DNA from: an uncultured Actinomycetes bacterium
GTDB lineage: Bacteria > Actinomycetota > Acidimicrobiia > Acidimicrobiales > RAAP-2
DNA length: 64,000 bases
Direction of reading: 5' to 3'
Assembly: GCA_903825895.1 (NCBI GenBank)
Contig: CAIKCI010000032.1
Coordinates: 33,725 to 97,724 of the forward strand
In this document: positions 42,266 through 52,518 of the stretch, one piece after another
Layout: each line of letters begins with the position of its first letter
Numbering within the stretch: the first letter of the stretch is position 1
Notes under the pieces: model-generated
Told to the model about the DNA's origin: nothing
The model's database searches: none
Seen by the model: only the letters and a program-made list of their open reading frames with translations
Translations under genes and position numbers: made by a program

Positions 42266-43873
42266 GCTACATCCGAGGAGCATGATCGTTTAGGGCATTG
42301 GAGCTCCTGGAGAACGGTCAACGATCGTCAATTGGGACATCGTGGGCGGACGATCGTTGGGATCCTTTTAGCGATTGGATCAATCGCTGCCTTGTACTTC
42401 CGGTTCTGGACCAATTCGCTGCTTTGGCTTGACGAGGTTCAGTCGGTGAATATTGCGTCGAAACCGGTGAGCCAGATCCCCGGTCTCCTCCGAGAAGATG
42501 GGGCTCCACCCCTTTACTACGTTCTTCTTCACTTTTGGATGAGTGCCTTTGGGACATCTGATCATGCGGTCAGATCTCTGTCGGGAGTGTTCTCCGTCGT
42601 CACGGTTGTCTTGACCTATTTTATCGTCAAGAGAGTCTGGGGGAGCGAGGTCGGTCTCACTTCTGCCGCCCTACTCGGCTCCTCGTCGTTCGCCGTTTAC
42701 TACGCCACAGAGTCCCGAATGTATGCGCTGGTCATGTTTGTGGTGGTCCTTGGCATCTGGCGACTGGCAAGGTTATACGAAGCCCCGACGGTGGCCAATC
42801 TTGTTTGGTTTGGCATCTGTTGTGCTGCGCTGGTTTATACACAGTATTGGGCGTTGTATCTGTTTGCTGTCTTGGGGGTGTGGTTCGTCGCCGGAGCTAC
42901 GAGATCTGGCGATGCACTCGTACGGCGGTCCTCAGCGATGGCGATTGGAAGCTTGGGCCTTGCGGGCGTGCTCTTTCTCCCATGGTTCCCGTCGTTTCTC
43001 TATCAGCACGCCCACACCGGAACCCCTTGGGGTTCTCCGCCAAATTTTCTCACTGCCGTTGTGGCCGTCTTTCATTTTCACGCCAATCAAGCAGTCCAAG
43101 TACCACTTTCAGACCTCCGCCAACGTGCCATGGAGGCAGTTTTCATTGTCTTGTTTATTCTGGCGCTCTTTGGGACCTCGCAAGCCCAGAAGAAAGGCTG
43201 GCTCACATGGCGTCCGCAGAAAAAAGGAACATTTCTTGCCTGGGTGGTTTTCGGAACGCTCGTCCTCGGAGTAGTCGTGTCACACTTTGCGAACACTGCG
43301 TATACCCCTCGCTACGGCGCCGTGGTCTATGTTCCCCTCATCGTCTTTATGGCGGTCGGAATTCAATTTTTCACCAACCCAGTGCTACGAGTCAGTATCG
43401 TCGTCATTTTGGTGGCTGGGTTCTTCATTGGGAGTTACCAAGAATCACATACGCAGCGCAGCCAAGCCGCACAGGCGGTCTCGGCGTTCGAGGCTCATGG
43501 GTCTACTGGCGATGTGGCGGTCTTCTGCCCTGACGAGCTCGGCCCAACGGTGGTCAGGATTTTGCCTTCCGGAAAGATCACGTCGGTTGGCTATCCACGC
43601 TTTACCTATCCGTCGATTGTTAATTGGGTTAACTACAACCAAGTGCTCAATGCAACGAGCCCGACAGCGTTTGTTCATCGGGCAGAAAACGTGGCCGGCA
43701 CGCATCACCTTTGGCTCATTTGGGCGCCCGGTTATGGAGCGAGCGGACCCTCGTGCACGAATGTCGCCCAAGCGTTTAATCAGCTTCCCGGATGGAGTGG
43801 TCATATCTGGGTTCGTCCCGATACCAACGCATACTTTCAGTCGATGACGGTTATCGAATATACGAAAAACTGA
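42263..43873 (+). CDS. GT-C-type membrane glycosyltransferase (PMT/ArnT-like)
   Basis: A 536-residue protein with about ten or more membrane segments. After the first segment comes WLDEVQSVNIA, the acidic motif in the first periplasmic loop of GT-C enzymes, then DGAPPLYYVLLHFW and YATESRMYALVM. These features match family-39/83-like transferases that use polyprenyl-phosphate sugars on the outer membrane face. The C-terminal 150 residues form an extracytoplasmic domain. The acceptor is unknown. It could use the polyprenol-phosphate-mannose made by the gene at 9989, but this is only inference. Confidence 0.75.
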   Translation: MATSEEHDRLGHWSSWRTVNDRQLGHRGRTIVGILLAIGSIAALYFRFWTNSLLWLDEVQSVNIASKPVSQIPGLLREDGAPPLYYVLLHFWMSAFGTSDHAVRSLSGVFSVVTVVLTYFIVKRVWGSEVGLTSAALLGSSSFAVYYATESRMYALVMFVVVLGIWRLARLYEAPTVANLVWFGICCAALVYTQYWALYLFAVLGVWFVAGATRSGDALVRRSSAMAIGSLGLAGVLFLPWFPSFLYQHAHTGTPWGSPPNFLTAVVAVFHFHANQAVQVPLSDLRQRAMEAVFIVLFILALFGTSQAQKKGWLTWRPQKKGTFLAWVVFGTLVLGVVVSHFANTAYTPRYGAVVYVPLIVFMAVGIQFFTNPVLRVSIVVILVAGFFIGSYQESHTQRSQAAQAVSAFEAHGSTGDVAVFCPDELGPTVVRILPSGKITSVGYPRFTYPSIVNWVNYNQVLNATSPTAFVHRAENVAGTHHLWLIWAPGYGASGPSCTNVAQAFNQLPGWSGHIWVRPDTNAYFQSMTVIEYTKN

Positions 43874-43954
43874 GGGCTGGTGACCCCTGAAAGGTTGACA
43901 AGGGCGTTGGGTGTTCACCTCTCTTTGACTGGCGTGGAGTAGATTCTTGCCATA

Positions 43955-45445
43955 ATGATTTCTCCCTCTTCTGGAGGTTCCTCAAGTGTCCCAGGAACCA
44001 TCGTCATCATCGGAGCCGGCCCAGCTGGCCTAACGGCCGGTTATGAATTGGCAAAACGTGGCGACAACGTTCTGATCCTTGAGGCCTCGGGTGTACTCGG
44101 AGGCATAAGTCAAACAGTGGAACGAGACGGGTGGCGTTTCGATATCGGTGGCCACCGATTCTTTACCAAAGTAGAGGAGGTCGAAGCGCTTTGGAATGAG
44201 ATCCTTCCGCCAGAAGACTTTCTCTTGCGACCGAGAATGAGTCGAATTTTTTATGATGGGAAGTACTACGACTACCCCTTGAAGGCATCGAATGCGTTAA
44301 AAAATCTTGGCATTATCGAAGCCGTACGTTGCGTGTTGTCCTATGTATGGGCTCAGATCCATCCACCGAAAGATCAATCGAACTACGAAGACTGGTTGGT
44401 CGCACGCTTCGGTTGGCGCCTCTACCGTCGTTTCTTTAAGACGTACACCGAGAAAGTTTGGGGGGTGGCCGTAAGAGACATGCCGGCCGACTGGGCTGCT
44501 CAGCGAGTGAAAGGGCTCTCATTAGGGAAAGCCATTATCAACTCGCTGACACCGAAGAGAAATCAAAAAGAGATCACGAGCTTGATTGAAGAGTTTCGGT
44601 ATCCAAAGTTGGGACCCGGCATGATGTGGGAACGTTGCGCTGAGCGTATCGAAGAGCTCGGGGGATCGGTCATGCTGAAGCATGTAGTGACTGATATCCA
44701 CTACGCAAATGGTGTGGCCGTCTCCGTAAATGCGCAAGACCGTGCTGGCAATGTACACAGTTTCGAGGCATCACACGTCATCTCGACAATGCCGATGAAT
44801 GAATTAGTTAAAAGTTTGGTCCCGCCTCCGCCGGCCGAGGTCATGACCGCCGGGGAATCCCTGCATTACCGAGACTTCTTGACCGTTGCGCTGGTCGTCC
44901 CTCAAGAATCTGGCTTTCCGGACAATTGGATCTACATCCATGAGCCGAGCGTGGACGTCGGGAGAATTCAGAACTTCGGCTCTTGGTCACCCTTCATGGT
45001 CCAAGAGGGAAAGACATGCCTTGGTCTTGAGTACTTCGTCTTCGAAGGAGATCGCATTTGGGCTTCTTCGGACGACGATCTCATCGCTCAGGGAACACGT
45101 GAGTTAGCAACGCTCGGGCTTGTCGATCCTTCGGTGGTGGAAAAAGGATACGTCGTGCGCGTCAAGAAAGCGTACCCCTACTACGACACATTTTACAAAG
45201 AGAATGTTGAAACCATTGTGCGCTTCATCGACACGGCGGCATCGAACCTCCACCTCATTGGGCGCAACGGGATGCACAAATACAATAACCAAGACCACTC
45301 GATGTACACGGCGATGTTGACGGTGGAGAATATTCATGGTGCCAACCACGACATCTGGGCTGTCAACGTGGAGGGCGACTATCACGAATCACGCTCAACA
45401 ACAGGAAGAGACGCACCCATTCTTCCGCCCCGTACTAATTCGTAG
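43955..45445 (+). CDS. FAD-dependent oxidoreductase, UDP-galactopyranose mutase / protoporphyrinogen oxidase-like
   Basis: A 496-residue flavoprotein with the N-terminal dinucleotide motif VIIGAGPAGLTAGYELAKRG, then LEASGVLGGISQTV, DIGGHRFFTK, YDYPLKASNAL, and a C-terminal HLIGRNGMHKYNNQDHSMY. The GGHRFFTK and KYNNQDH motifs occur in a bacterial NAD(P)-binding amine-oxidase-like group related to UDP-galactopyranose mutase and usually found near surface-glycan genes. Precise reaction unknown. It follows the glycosyltransferase gene by 81 nt on the same strand. TAGATT lies 9 nt before the ATG, a looser fit to the leaderless pattern. Confidence 0.7.
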   Translation: MISPSSGGSSSVPGTIVIIGAGPAGLTAGYELAKRGDNVLILEASGVLGGISQTVERDGWRFDIGGHRFFTKVEEVEALWNEILPPEDFLLRPRMSRIFYDGKYYDYPLKASNALKNLGIIEAVRCVLSYVWAQIHPPKDQSNYEDWLVARFGWRLYRRFFKTYTEKVWGVAVRDMPADWAAQRVKGLSLGKAIINSLTPKRNQKEITSLIEEFRYPKLGPGMMWERCAERIEELGGSVMLKHVVTDIHYANGVAVSVNAQDRAGNVHSFEASHVISTMPMNELVKSLVPPPPAEVMTAGESLHYRDFLTVALVVPQESGFPDNWIYIHEPSVDVGRIQNFGSWSPFMVQEGKTCLGLEYFVFEGDRIWASSDDDLIAQGTRELATLGLVDPSVVEKGYVVRVKKAYPYYDTFYKENVETIVRFIDTAASNLHLIGRNGMHKYNNQDHSMYTAMLTVENIHGANHDIWAVNVEGDYHESRSTTGRDAPILPPRTNS

Positions 45446-45518
45446 ATCTCGGCATTGAGTGGTGGTGCCGGTCATGGGAAGTTGTCGCTAGCCTGAGAAC
45501 AGGGCAAAGGAGTGATTT

Positions 45519-46130
45519 GTGCTGGCAGTTGGCGTCGTAGGGGGGATCGGATCAGGAAAGTCGACCCTGGCTGACCTTTTGGTGGCCAAGGGTGCGGTAC
45601 TTATCGATTCAGATCAAATAGCCCGGGAAGTCGTCGAGCCCGGTCAGCCCGCACTTGCGGCACTCGTCGATGCCTTTGGTGAGGGAATCCTGCATTCCGA
45701 TGGGTCCCTCAACAGAAAAGAAATGGCCAAAATTGCATTTTCCTCTGATGAGTCATTGACCACGCTCAACAGCATTACGCACCCAGTCATCGGCGAGGTG
45801 ATGACGAGACGTCGGGAGGAAGCCGCTGATTCCAATAAGGTCTGCCTCTATGCCATCCCTCTTTTCACCCCAGAACATCGCGACGCACTGTCGCTCGATC
45901 TCGTTGTGGTCGTTGACTGCGATGTCGAAACGGCCCGCGAACGTTTGATTGCGTTCAGGGGGTTCACCGAGCAAGAGGCCGATGAACGAATCGCTGCCCA
46001 AATTGGGCGGGACGAACGTAATGGCTATGGCGATGTTGTCATCTCGAATAGTGGGGGACCACAAGAACTGCAACAAGCTGCTGATCAGTTGTGGGGCACT
46101 CTTTCGGCACGCTTAGCTGACCATGGCTAA
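45519..46130 (+). CDS. coaE: Dephospho-CoA kinase
   Basis: Phosphorylates dephospho-CoA in the last step of CoA synthesis. The 203-residue P-loop kinase shows [32 protein letters not shown], and [10 protein letters not shown], with the lid around [16 protein letters not shown]. The GTG start has AAAGGAG upstream; TAGCCT at 45489-45494 may be its -10, giving a short leader. It lacks the GrpB-like domain found fused in mycobacteria. It overlaps uvrB by 8 nt. Confidence 0.93.
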   Translation: MLAVGVVGGIGSGKSTLADLLVAKGAVLIDSDQIAREVVEPGQPALAALVDAFGEGILHSDGSLNRKEMAKIAFSSDESLTTLNSITHPVIGEVMTRRREEAADSNKVCLYAIPLFTPEHRDALSLDLVVVVDCDVETARERLIAFRGFTEQEADERIAAQIGRDERNGYGDVVISNSGGPQELQQAADQLWGTLSARLADHG

Positions 46131-48174
46131 GCAGTACCCCATTGAAGTCGTCTCACCCTTCAAGCCAGCGGGGGATCAGCCCACTGCCATTGCCACACTC
46201 GCTCAAGGCATCAATGACGGGTTACGTTTTCAGACACTCGAAGGAATCACCGGCAGCGGAAAGACGGCAACGATTGCATGGACCATCGAGGCCGTTCAGC
46301 GGCCAACTCTGATCATCGAACCCAACAAGTCGTTGGCAGCCCAACTCGCCTCGGAGTTGAAGGAGATTTTGCCCAATAATCGGGTTGAGTTTTTCGTGTC
46401 CTATTACGACTACTACCAACCCGAGGCGTACATCCCACGGACCGATACCTTCATCGAGAAGGACTCATCTATTAACGAAGAGATCGACCGTTTACGTCAT
46501 GCCGCTACATCTTCACTTCTGACTCGACGTGACACGGTGGTTGTTGCCTCGGTGTCGTGCATTTACGGTCTCGGATCGCCAGAGGAGTACCAGAGCCGCG
46601 TGCTCTCGGTGCGCGTTGGGGATGAGATTGACCAGCGCGACCTGCTTCGCCGACTGGTCGATCTACAGTACTCCCGCAATGACATGTCACTGACGCGCGG
46701 TACCTTCCGATCAAAAGGTGACACCGTTGAAGTTCATCCAGCTTATGAAGAATCAGGATTGCGCTTCGAGCTTTTTGGCGACGTCGTCGAGAAGATCTCG
46801 CTGTTTGACCCTTTGACAGGGGATATCGGTGAACAGCTCGAAGAGACGATCATTTTCGCGGCGACGCATTATGTTGCAGGCGATGAGACGACGAGGCGAG
46901 CCATTGTCTCGATTGAAGCTGAACTGCGTCAGCGTCTCCAGGAATTCGAGAAGAACGGTGCACTACTCGAAGCACAACGATTGAAGACTCGTACCGAACA
47001 TGACCTTGAGATGTTGGCTGAGACAGGGGTGTGTGCAGGTATCGAGAACTACAGTCGACACTTTGACGGGCGTGCCCCAGGGGAGCGACCCTTCACCTTG
47101 ATTGACTTTTTCCCACGTGACCTCTTGGTCGTCGTCGACGAAAGTCATGTGGCGATACCTCAGATTCGCGGACAGTTCGCAGGCGATCGTTCCCGAAAAG
47201 ACGTATTGGTTGAACACGGATTTCGGCTTCCTTCTGCAATAGACAATCGACCTTTGACCTTTGAAGAGTTTCAAACCGTCGTGCCACAGGCAATTTTTGT
47301 AAGTGCCACGCCGGGGCCGTTTGAACTTGAGCAGTCCGACCAAATTGCTGAACAAGTTATTCGCCCCACAGGTCTTCTTGATCCTTTGGTTGAAATGAGA
47401 CCGTCTAAGGGTCAGATTGACGATCTCCGTCTGGAGATCGATACGGAAGTGGGACTAGGAGGTCGCGTCTTGGTCACGACGTTGACGAAGAAGATGGCGG
47501 AAGACCTGACCACCTATCTCTCCGATGCGGGGGTTCGCGTTGAGTATCTCCACTCAGATATCGACACCATCGAGAGGATTGAGATCTTGCGGGATCTCCG
47601 TTTAGGCAAGTTTGATGTGTTGATCGGAATCAATCTCCTCCGGGAAGGTCTTGACTTACCAGAGGTAAGTCTGGTCGTGATTTTAGATGCCGACAAAGAG
47701 GGCTTCCTGCGATCCCGCTCTGCGTTAATCCAGACGATGGGTCGAGCAGCTCGACATGTCCGAGGCCACGTGATCTTGTATGCCGACACCATCACCGACT
47801 CGATGCGCCACGCGATCTCGGTGACGCAGCGTCGACGCGAAACACAAATTCTCTACAACAAAGAGAACAATATCGATCCTGTTTCGGTGACCAAGGCAGT
47901 CACCGATATCCTCGGACGCCTGCGACCAGGCGTAAAGCGTGAGAAGGGTGGAGGAGCCCGCAAACGGCCGGTGACAGCAGTGCCGGCTGAGATTAAGGCC
48001 GCCATTGGGGATGACCCCATCGCTGTGGCCGCAGCCCTGGAAACGGCCATGATGGAAGCAGCTGATGAACTGCGCTTCGAAGAGGCTGCCATGCTGAGAG
48101 ATGAACTCCATGATCTCCTCGGAACGATTGCCGAGATCGACGGTGGCGGAGTCTCTTTGACTCGTTCATCGTAG
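46123..48174 (+). CDS. uvrB: Excinuclease ABC subunit B
   Basis: Damage-verification helicase of nucleotide excision repair. The 683-residue protein shows [13 protein letters not shown], Walker [15 protein letters not shown], the beta-hairpin region [19 protein letters not shown], helicase motifs [40 protein letters not shown] and QTMGRAARH, and a C-terminal UVR motif (about residues 638-672) that contacts UvrC. No LexA-type site was recognised upstream. coaE-uvrB-uvrA is a conserved actinobacterial order. Confidence 0.96.
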   Translation: MAKQYPIEVVSPFKPAGDQPTAIATLAQGINDGLRFQTLEGITGSGKTATIAWTIEAVQRPTLIIEPNKSLAAQLASELKEILPNNRVEFFVSYYDYYQPEAYIPRTDTFIEKDSSINEEIDRLRHAATSSLLTRRDTVVVASVSCIYGLGSPEEYQSRVLSVRVGDEIDQRDLLRRLVDLQYSRNDMSLTRGTFRSKGDTVEVHPAYEESGLRFELFGDVVEKISLFDPLTGDIGEQLEETIIFAATHYVAGDETTRRAIVSIEAELRQRLQEFEKNGALLEAQRLKTRTEHDLEMLAETGVCAGIENYSRHFDGRAPGERPFTLIDFFPRDLLVVVDESHVAIPQIRGQFAGDRSRKDVLVEHGFRLPSAIDNRPLTFEEFQTVVPQAIFVSATPGPFELEQSDQIAEQVIRPTGLLDPLVEMRPSKGQIDDLRLEIDTEVGLGGRVLVTTLTKKMAEDLTTYLSDAGVRVEYLHSDIDTIERIEILRDLRLGKFDVLIGINLLREGLDLPEVSLVVILDADKEGFLRSRSALIQTMGRAARHVRGHVILYADTITDSMRHAISVTQRRRETQILYNKENNIDPVSVTKAVTDILGRLRPGVKREKGGGARKRPVTAVPAEIKAAIGDDPIAVAAALETAMMEAADELRFEEAAMLRDELHDLLGTIAEIDGGGVSLTRSS

Positions 48175-48182
48175 CGTTCCGC

Positions 48183-48198
48183 TAGCCTGCGACAGGTG
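48183..48198 (+). promoter_or_regulatory. Leaderless-type promoter of uvrA
   Basis: TAGCCT at 48183-48188, 7 nt, then GTG at 48196, in the 21-nt gap after uvrB. It would give uvrA a transcript of its own. Confidence 0.45.
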
Positions 48199-51057
48199 GC
48201 TGATCGACTGATTATCAAGGGTGCTCGAGAACATAATCTCAAAGATGTTTCCCTCGATCTTCCACGGGATCGCCTCATTGTTTTTACAGGACTCTCCGGT
48301 TCGGGAAAGTCCTCGCTGGCCTTCGACACGATTTACGCCGAGGGGCAGCGACGCTACGTTGAATCACTGTCAGCCTATGCCCGCCAATTCTTGGGACAGA
48401 TGGATAAACCCGACGTGGACTTCATTGAGGGGCTCTCGCCGGCAATCTCGATCGACCAGAAGTCCGCTTCTCGCAATCCACGCTCGACCGTCGGGACCAT
48501 CACCGAGGTCTACGACTATCTGCGACTGTTGTTCGCTCGCGCTGGTCGTCCCCACTGCCCAACTTGCGGCAAATTGGTGGCGCGCCAGACACCGCAACAA
48601 ATTGTTGATCGTGTCCTCGCTTTGGCTGAAGGGACGCGCTTTCTCATCTTGGCGCCGGTCGTTCGGGGAAGAAAAGGAGAATACTCGACCCTTCTTGATG
48701 ACCTGGCTTCCCAAGGCTTCGCTCGAGTCCGAGTTGATGGGCAATCCATCGAACTCACTGAGCGAGCAGATCTCGAACTCGCACGCTACGAGCAGCACAC
48801 CATTGAGGTAGTCGTCGATCGACTGATTCTTAAAAAGGGTATGCGCCAACGCCTCACGGAGTCGATGGAACAAGCGCTGACGCTGGCCGGTGGGATAGCT
48901 GAGGTGCAGGTTGTTGACGCAGCGGGGGACAACATCGACGAACCCTTGACCTTCAGCGAACACCTGGCCTGCACAACATGTGGAACCAGTTTCGAAGAAC
49001 CTGCTCCGCGGAGTTTCTCATTCAACTCACCCTATGGAGCCTGTCCTGCCTGCGTTGGGTTGGGAACCCGGTTCGAGGTGGATGCCGATCTCGTGATCGG
49101 GGATCCTGATCTCTCGCTCGAAGACGGTGCGATCAGCCCGTGGGCCGGCGCACGAAGTTCCTATTTTGAGGCGATGTTGAGTGGTGTCGCTGAAGTAGGT
49201 GGATTCTCAAGTGAGACCCCATGGCGTTCGCTCAGGGCAAAAGACAAGAAGATTGTTCTCTATGGCACGGGGACAAAGAAAGTCGATGTGCGCTATCGCA
49301 ATCGTTTCGGTCGGAGTCGGTCCTATTCGACGGCCTTTGAAGGAATCATTCCTTGGCTGCAGCGCCGCCACAGCGAGGCTGACTCCGATCACTCACGTGA
49401 GCAGATCGAACAGTACATGCGAGAGATCCCCTGTCCCGAATGTCACGGCGCTCGATTGAAGCCAGAGAGTCTGGCCGTAAAGATTGGCGACCTGAGCATT
49501 GCGGATGTGTGTGCACTCTCCATTAGCGACGCCGTTACCTTTCTCTCTACGCTGAAGCTTTCTGATCGCGAGCAGATGATCGCCGATCGCGTGGTTAAGG
49601 AAATTTTTGAACGTATGAATTTTTTGCTCGACGTGGGATTGGACTACCTCTCTCTCAGTCGCTCCGCCGCAACGCTCTCCGGAGGAGAGGCGCAGCGCAT
49701 TCGTTTGGCGAGCCAAATCGGTAGCGGTCTCGTTGGGGTTCTCTACGTCCTCGACGAACCTTCCATTGGCCTTCACCAACGAGACAACATGCGACTCATC
49801 GGCACCCTTGAGCGACTTCGTGATATCGGCAACACAGTCATTGTGGTCGAACATGATGAAGAAACGATTCGCTCAGCCGACTACGTCGTGGATGTCGGTC
49901 CAGGGGCTGGGGAGCACGGGGGGGAGATTATCCACGCCGGAGCTGTGTCTGGACGAGGTGGATTGGAGACAAACAAGGCCTCAATCACGGGACAGTACCT
50001 CTCAGGGAAACGATCCATTCCCATCCCCACAGAACGCCGCATGGGCTCAGGCGGGGAGATTGTGGTCCACGGCGCAAAGGAGCACAATTTAAAAAATCTA
50101 GATGTGGCTTTTCCGCTCGGTCGCTTTATCGCCGTCACGGGCGTCTCGGGGTCTGGCAAGTCAACGCTCGTCAACGAGATTCTTCTCAAAGATCTTTCTC
50201 GGAAGATTCATCGATCGAAGGATGCCCCTGGTCTCCACGATTCTATTTCGGGTATCGATCAAATCGATAAAGTCGTGGCTGTCGATCAGCAGCCGATTGG
50301 ACGAACGCCCCGATCGAATCCAGCGACCTACACGGGAGTGTTTGATCACATTCGAAAGCTCTTCGCCCTCACGCAAGAGGCCAAGGTTCGAGGCTACCAA
50401 CAAGGCCGATTCTCTTTCAATGTCAAAGGAGGGCGATGTGAGGCGTGTTCAGGTGATGGCACCCTCAAGATCGAGATGCACTTCTTGCCGGACGTCTATG
50501 TCCCGTGTGAGGTCTGCGGCGGATCCCGCTACAACCGAGAGACCTTAGAAGTGCAGTTCAGGGGGCGGAACATCGCGCAAATTCTCGAGATGCCCGTTGC
50601 GGAAGCCTTGGAGTTTTTCGACAACCAGCCTCCGATCAAACGCCACCTTCAAACCTTGATGGATGTGGGTCTCGGCTACGTCCGACTCGGTCAGCCTGCT
50701 CCGCAACTCTCTGGGGGAGAGGCCCAACGTGTAAAACTTTCGACAGAGTTGAGTCGACGCCCGACGGGCCACACCTTCTATGTGCTTGATGAGCCCACTA
50801 CCGGTCTACATTTTGAGGACGTAGCTCGGCTCCTCACCGTACTGCAACGTCTGGTGGATTCAGGCAATACCGTCGTCGTGATCGAACACAATTTGGACAT
50901 CATCAAAGCTGCTGACTGGATTATTGACCTCGGGCCAGAAGGTGGGTATCGGGGTGGCTTGATCGTTGCTGAGGGTACTCCTGAAGAAGTTGCCAAGGTG
51001 AAAAAGAGCTACACCGGGCAAGTTTTAGCGCCACTCCTGAAGACCAACCGCAGTTAG
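48196..51057 (+). CDS. uvrA: Excinuclease ABC subunit A
   Basis: Damage-recognition ATPase of nucleotide excision repair, 953 residues with two ABC modules. Module I has Walker [21 protein letters not shown] and signature [16 protein letters not shown]; module II has [15 protein letters not shown] and [15 protein letters not shown]. Zinc-binding pairs appear as [17 protein letters not shown] and [10 protein letters not shown] with [10 protein letters not shown]. Length is standard. GTG at 48196 is set by the -10 pattern. It ends 162 nt before the converging nadA. Confidence 0.96.
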   Translation: MADRLIIKGAREHNLKDVSLDLPRDRLIVFTGLSGSGKSSLAFDTIYAEGQRRYVESLSAYARQFLGQMDKPDVDFIEGLSPAISIDQKSASRNPRSTVGTITEVYDYLRLLFARAGRPHCPTCGKLVARQTPQQIVDRVLALAEGTRFLILAPVVRGRKGEYSTLLDDLASQGFARVRVDGQSIELTERADLELARYEQHTIEVVVDRLILKKGMRQRLTESMEQALTLAGGIAEVQVVDAAGDNIDEPLTFSEHLACTTCGTSFEEPAPRSFSFNSPYGACPACVGLGTRFEVDADLVIGDPDLSLEDGAISPWAGARSSYFEAMLSGVAEVGGFSSETPWRSLRAKDKKIVLYGTGTKKVDVRYRNRFGRSRSYSTAFEGIIPWLQRRHSEADSDHSREQIEQYMREIPCPECHGARLKPESLAVKIGDLSIADVCALSISDAVTFLSTLKLSDREQMIADRVVKEIFERMNFLLDVGLDYLSLSRSAATLSGGEAQRIRLASQIGSGLVGVLYVLDEPSIGLHQRDNMRLIGTLERLRDIGNTVIVVEHDEETIRSADYVVDVGPGAGEHGGEIIHAGAVSGRGGLETNKASITGQYLSGKRSIPIPTERRMGSGGEIVVHGAKEHNLKNLDVAFPLGRFIAVTGVSGSGKSTLVNEILLKDLSRKIHRSKDAPGLHDSISGIDQIDKVVAVDQQPIGRTPRSNPATYTGVFDHIRKLFALTQEAKVRGYQQGRFSFNVKGGRCEACSGDGTLKIEMHFLPDVYVPCEVCGGSRYNRETLEVQFRGRNIAQILEMPVAEALEFFDNQPPIKRHLQTLMDVGLGYVRLGQPAPQLSGGEAQRVKLSTELSRRPTGHTFYVLDEPTTGLHFEDVARLLTVLQRLVDSGNTVVVIEHNLDIIKAADWIIDLGPEGGYRGGLIVAEGTPEEVAKVKKSYTGQVLAPLLKTNRS

Positions 51058-51081
51058 TGAGCGCTTGATCTACTGAAGAGG

Positions 51082-51138
51082 TTCCCCGTAGAGAGCACTT
51101 GAGGAGCAACGCAGTGCGTGATCGACCACATCGGGGAA
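51082..51138. other. Nested inverted repeats between uvrA and nadA
   Basis: TTCCCCG (51082-51088) pairs with CGGGGAA (51132-51138), and inside it GCACT (51095-51099) pairs with AGTGC (51113-51117). It lies in the 162-nt gap between two converging stop codons. No T-tract follows on either strand, so a simple intrinsic terminator is unlikely; a structured 3' end or small RNA is possible. The rest of the gap shows nothing recognisable. Confidence 0.3.
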
Positions 51139-51219
51139 TGTCACGCACATGACAGTGTCGGCTTCCAGAACAGTCAGTGTGAGCAGCACGTCAACCGTCT
51201 GTATGTATTGGAACGCACG

Positions 51220-52335
51220 TTAGATGATGGACAGCATTCTGTTGAGCGCAACTCGCGCGTCACGAGCGATTGCCTCTGGAACGACGATCTGATTTCTCAC
51301 CCTGCCGGCAACAAGTTCTTCGAGCACCCAGGCCAGATGGGCAGCGTCGATGCGCGACATGGTGACACATGGGCATACTTCGGCGTCGAGACACACGATG
51401 GCGCGGTCTGGGTAGCGCTCTGCGAGTCGTTTGACGAGATGGATCTCGGTACCGATTCCGATAGGTGTTCCCGGAGCGGAGGATTCTACGAATCGGATGA
51501 TGAAGTCGGTGGACCCTGATGCATCCGAGGCTTGAACGACGTCTTGGGTACATTCCGGATGGACGACCACTACTCCCTCAGGATTCTTCGTTCGGAATGA
51601 ATTGATCTGATCGACAGTGAAGCGCGTGTGAACCGAGCAATGCCCCTTCCACAAGAGGAATGATGCCGACTTGATCACCGATTCTTCGAGACCACCTTGC
51701 CGTTCGTGGGGATTCCACAGAGCCATAGATTCCTGCGGATAACCCATGGCAGTTGCCGTATTGCGGCCGAGATGTTGGTCGGGAAAGAAAAGGATTTTGT
51801 CGGCTCGTCGCTCGCCCCGTTCGTTGGGAGCCAGCGCCCAGTCAAGGACTGCTTGTGCATTGGATGACGTACAAACCGCTCCGCCGTTTCTCCCCACGAA
51901 GGCCTTGATAGCGGCAGTTGAGTTCATGTACGTAATCGGAAGGACTCGAGTGATGTCGGTGATCTTGGCAATTTCATCCCAGGCCCGCTCAACTTGGTCG
52001 ATATCTGCCATATCTGCCATCGAACATCCGGCGCTTAGATCGGGAAGGACCACCGCTTGCTGCTCATTCGTCAAGATATCGGCGGACTCAGCCATAAAAT
52101 GGACTCCACAGAAGACAATGAATTCCGCCTCGGGTCGGCTGCCTGCGGTGCGCGAAAGCCCAAATGAGTCTCCATCGACGTCAGCGAACTTCATGACTTC
52201 ATCCATTTGATAGTGATGCCCCAAGATCAGGAGTTGGCTTCCGAGCGTGTCTTTGGCGGCGGCTATCCTCGCGTCTAGTTCCTCTGGTGAAACATCTCGA
52301 TACGAATGTGGCATCGACGCTGAAATTGTGATCAT
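51220..52335 (-). CDS. nadA: Quinolinate synthase
   Basis: Condenses iminoaspartate with DHAP to quinolinate in de novo NAD synthesis using an oxygen-sensitive [4Fe-4S] cluster. The 371-residue protein shows LILGHHYQMDEVMKFAD, FCGVHFMAESADIL, and the three cluster Cys in LSAGCSMADM, VHPECTQDV and CLDAEVCPCVTMSRID. The ATG at 52335 follows an AAGGGGG stretch; an ATG eight codons later is possible. nadB and nadC, often adjacent, are absent here. Confidence 0.94.
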   Translation of the reverse strand: MITISASMPHSYRDVSPEELDARIAAAKDTLGSQLLILGHHYQMDEVMKFADVDGDSFGLSRTAGSRPEAEFIVFCGVHFMAESADILTNEQQAVVLPDLSAGCSMADMADIDQVERAWDEIAKITDITRVLPITYMNSTAAIKAFVGRNGGAVCTSSNAQAVLDWALAPNERGERRADKILFFPDQHLGRNTATAMGYPQESMALWNPHERQGGLEESVIKSASFLLWKGHCSVHTRFTVDQINSFRTKNPEGVVVVHPECTQDVVQASDASGSTDFIIRFVESSAPGTPIGIGTEIHLVKRLAERYPDRAIVCLDAEVCPCVTMSRIDAAHLAWVLEELVAGRVRNQIVVPEAIARDARVALNRMLSII

Positions 52336-52479
52336 CTTGAGCCCCCTTGGGGATCGTTCCGATAGTGGCCGGCGGGGACAGCCCGGACGCCCTTCCGCGG
52401 GTATGTCGGCCTCGAAACTCTGTGGTGTGAACGGGATTCCGGGCCCGCCCCTCCATCATAGGTGTTTGGAGGGCTCGTA

Positions 52480-52518
52480 GGCACCTCGTCAGGTGCCACC
52501 ATGGAGAGGTGCCTCTCC
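52480..52518 (+). promoter_or_regulatory. Mutually exclusive hairpins around the uvrC start
   Basis: GGCACCT (52480-52486) can pair with AGGTGCC at 52491-52497 (4-nt loop) or with a second AGGTGCC at 52507-52513 that contains the GTG start (52509-52511). The start also lies in a separate palindrome GGAGAGG-TG-CCTCTCC (52503-52518). Whether the RNA begins upstream of 52480 is not known; no convincing -10 was found. A translational switch is an inference. Confidence 0.4.
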
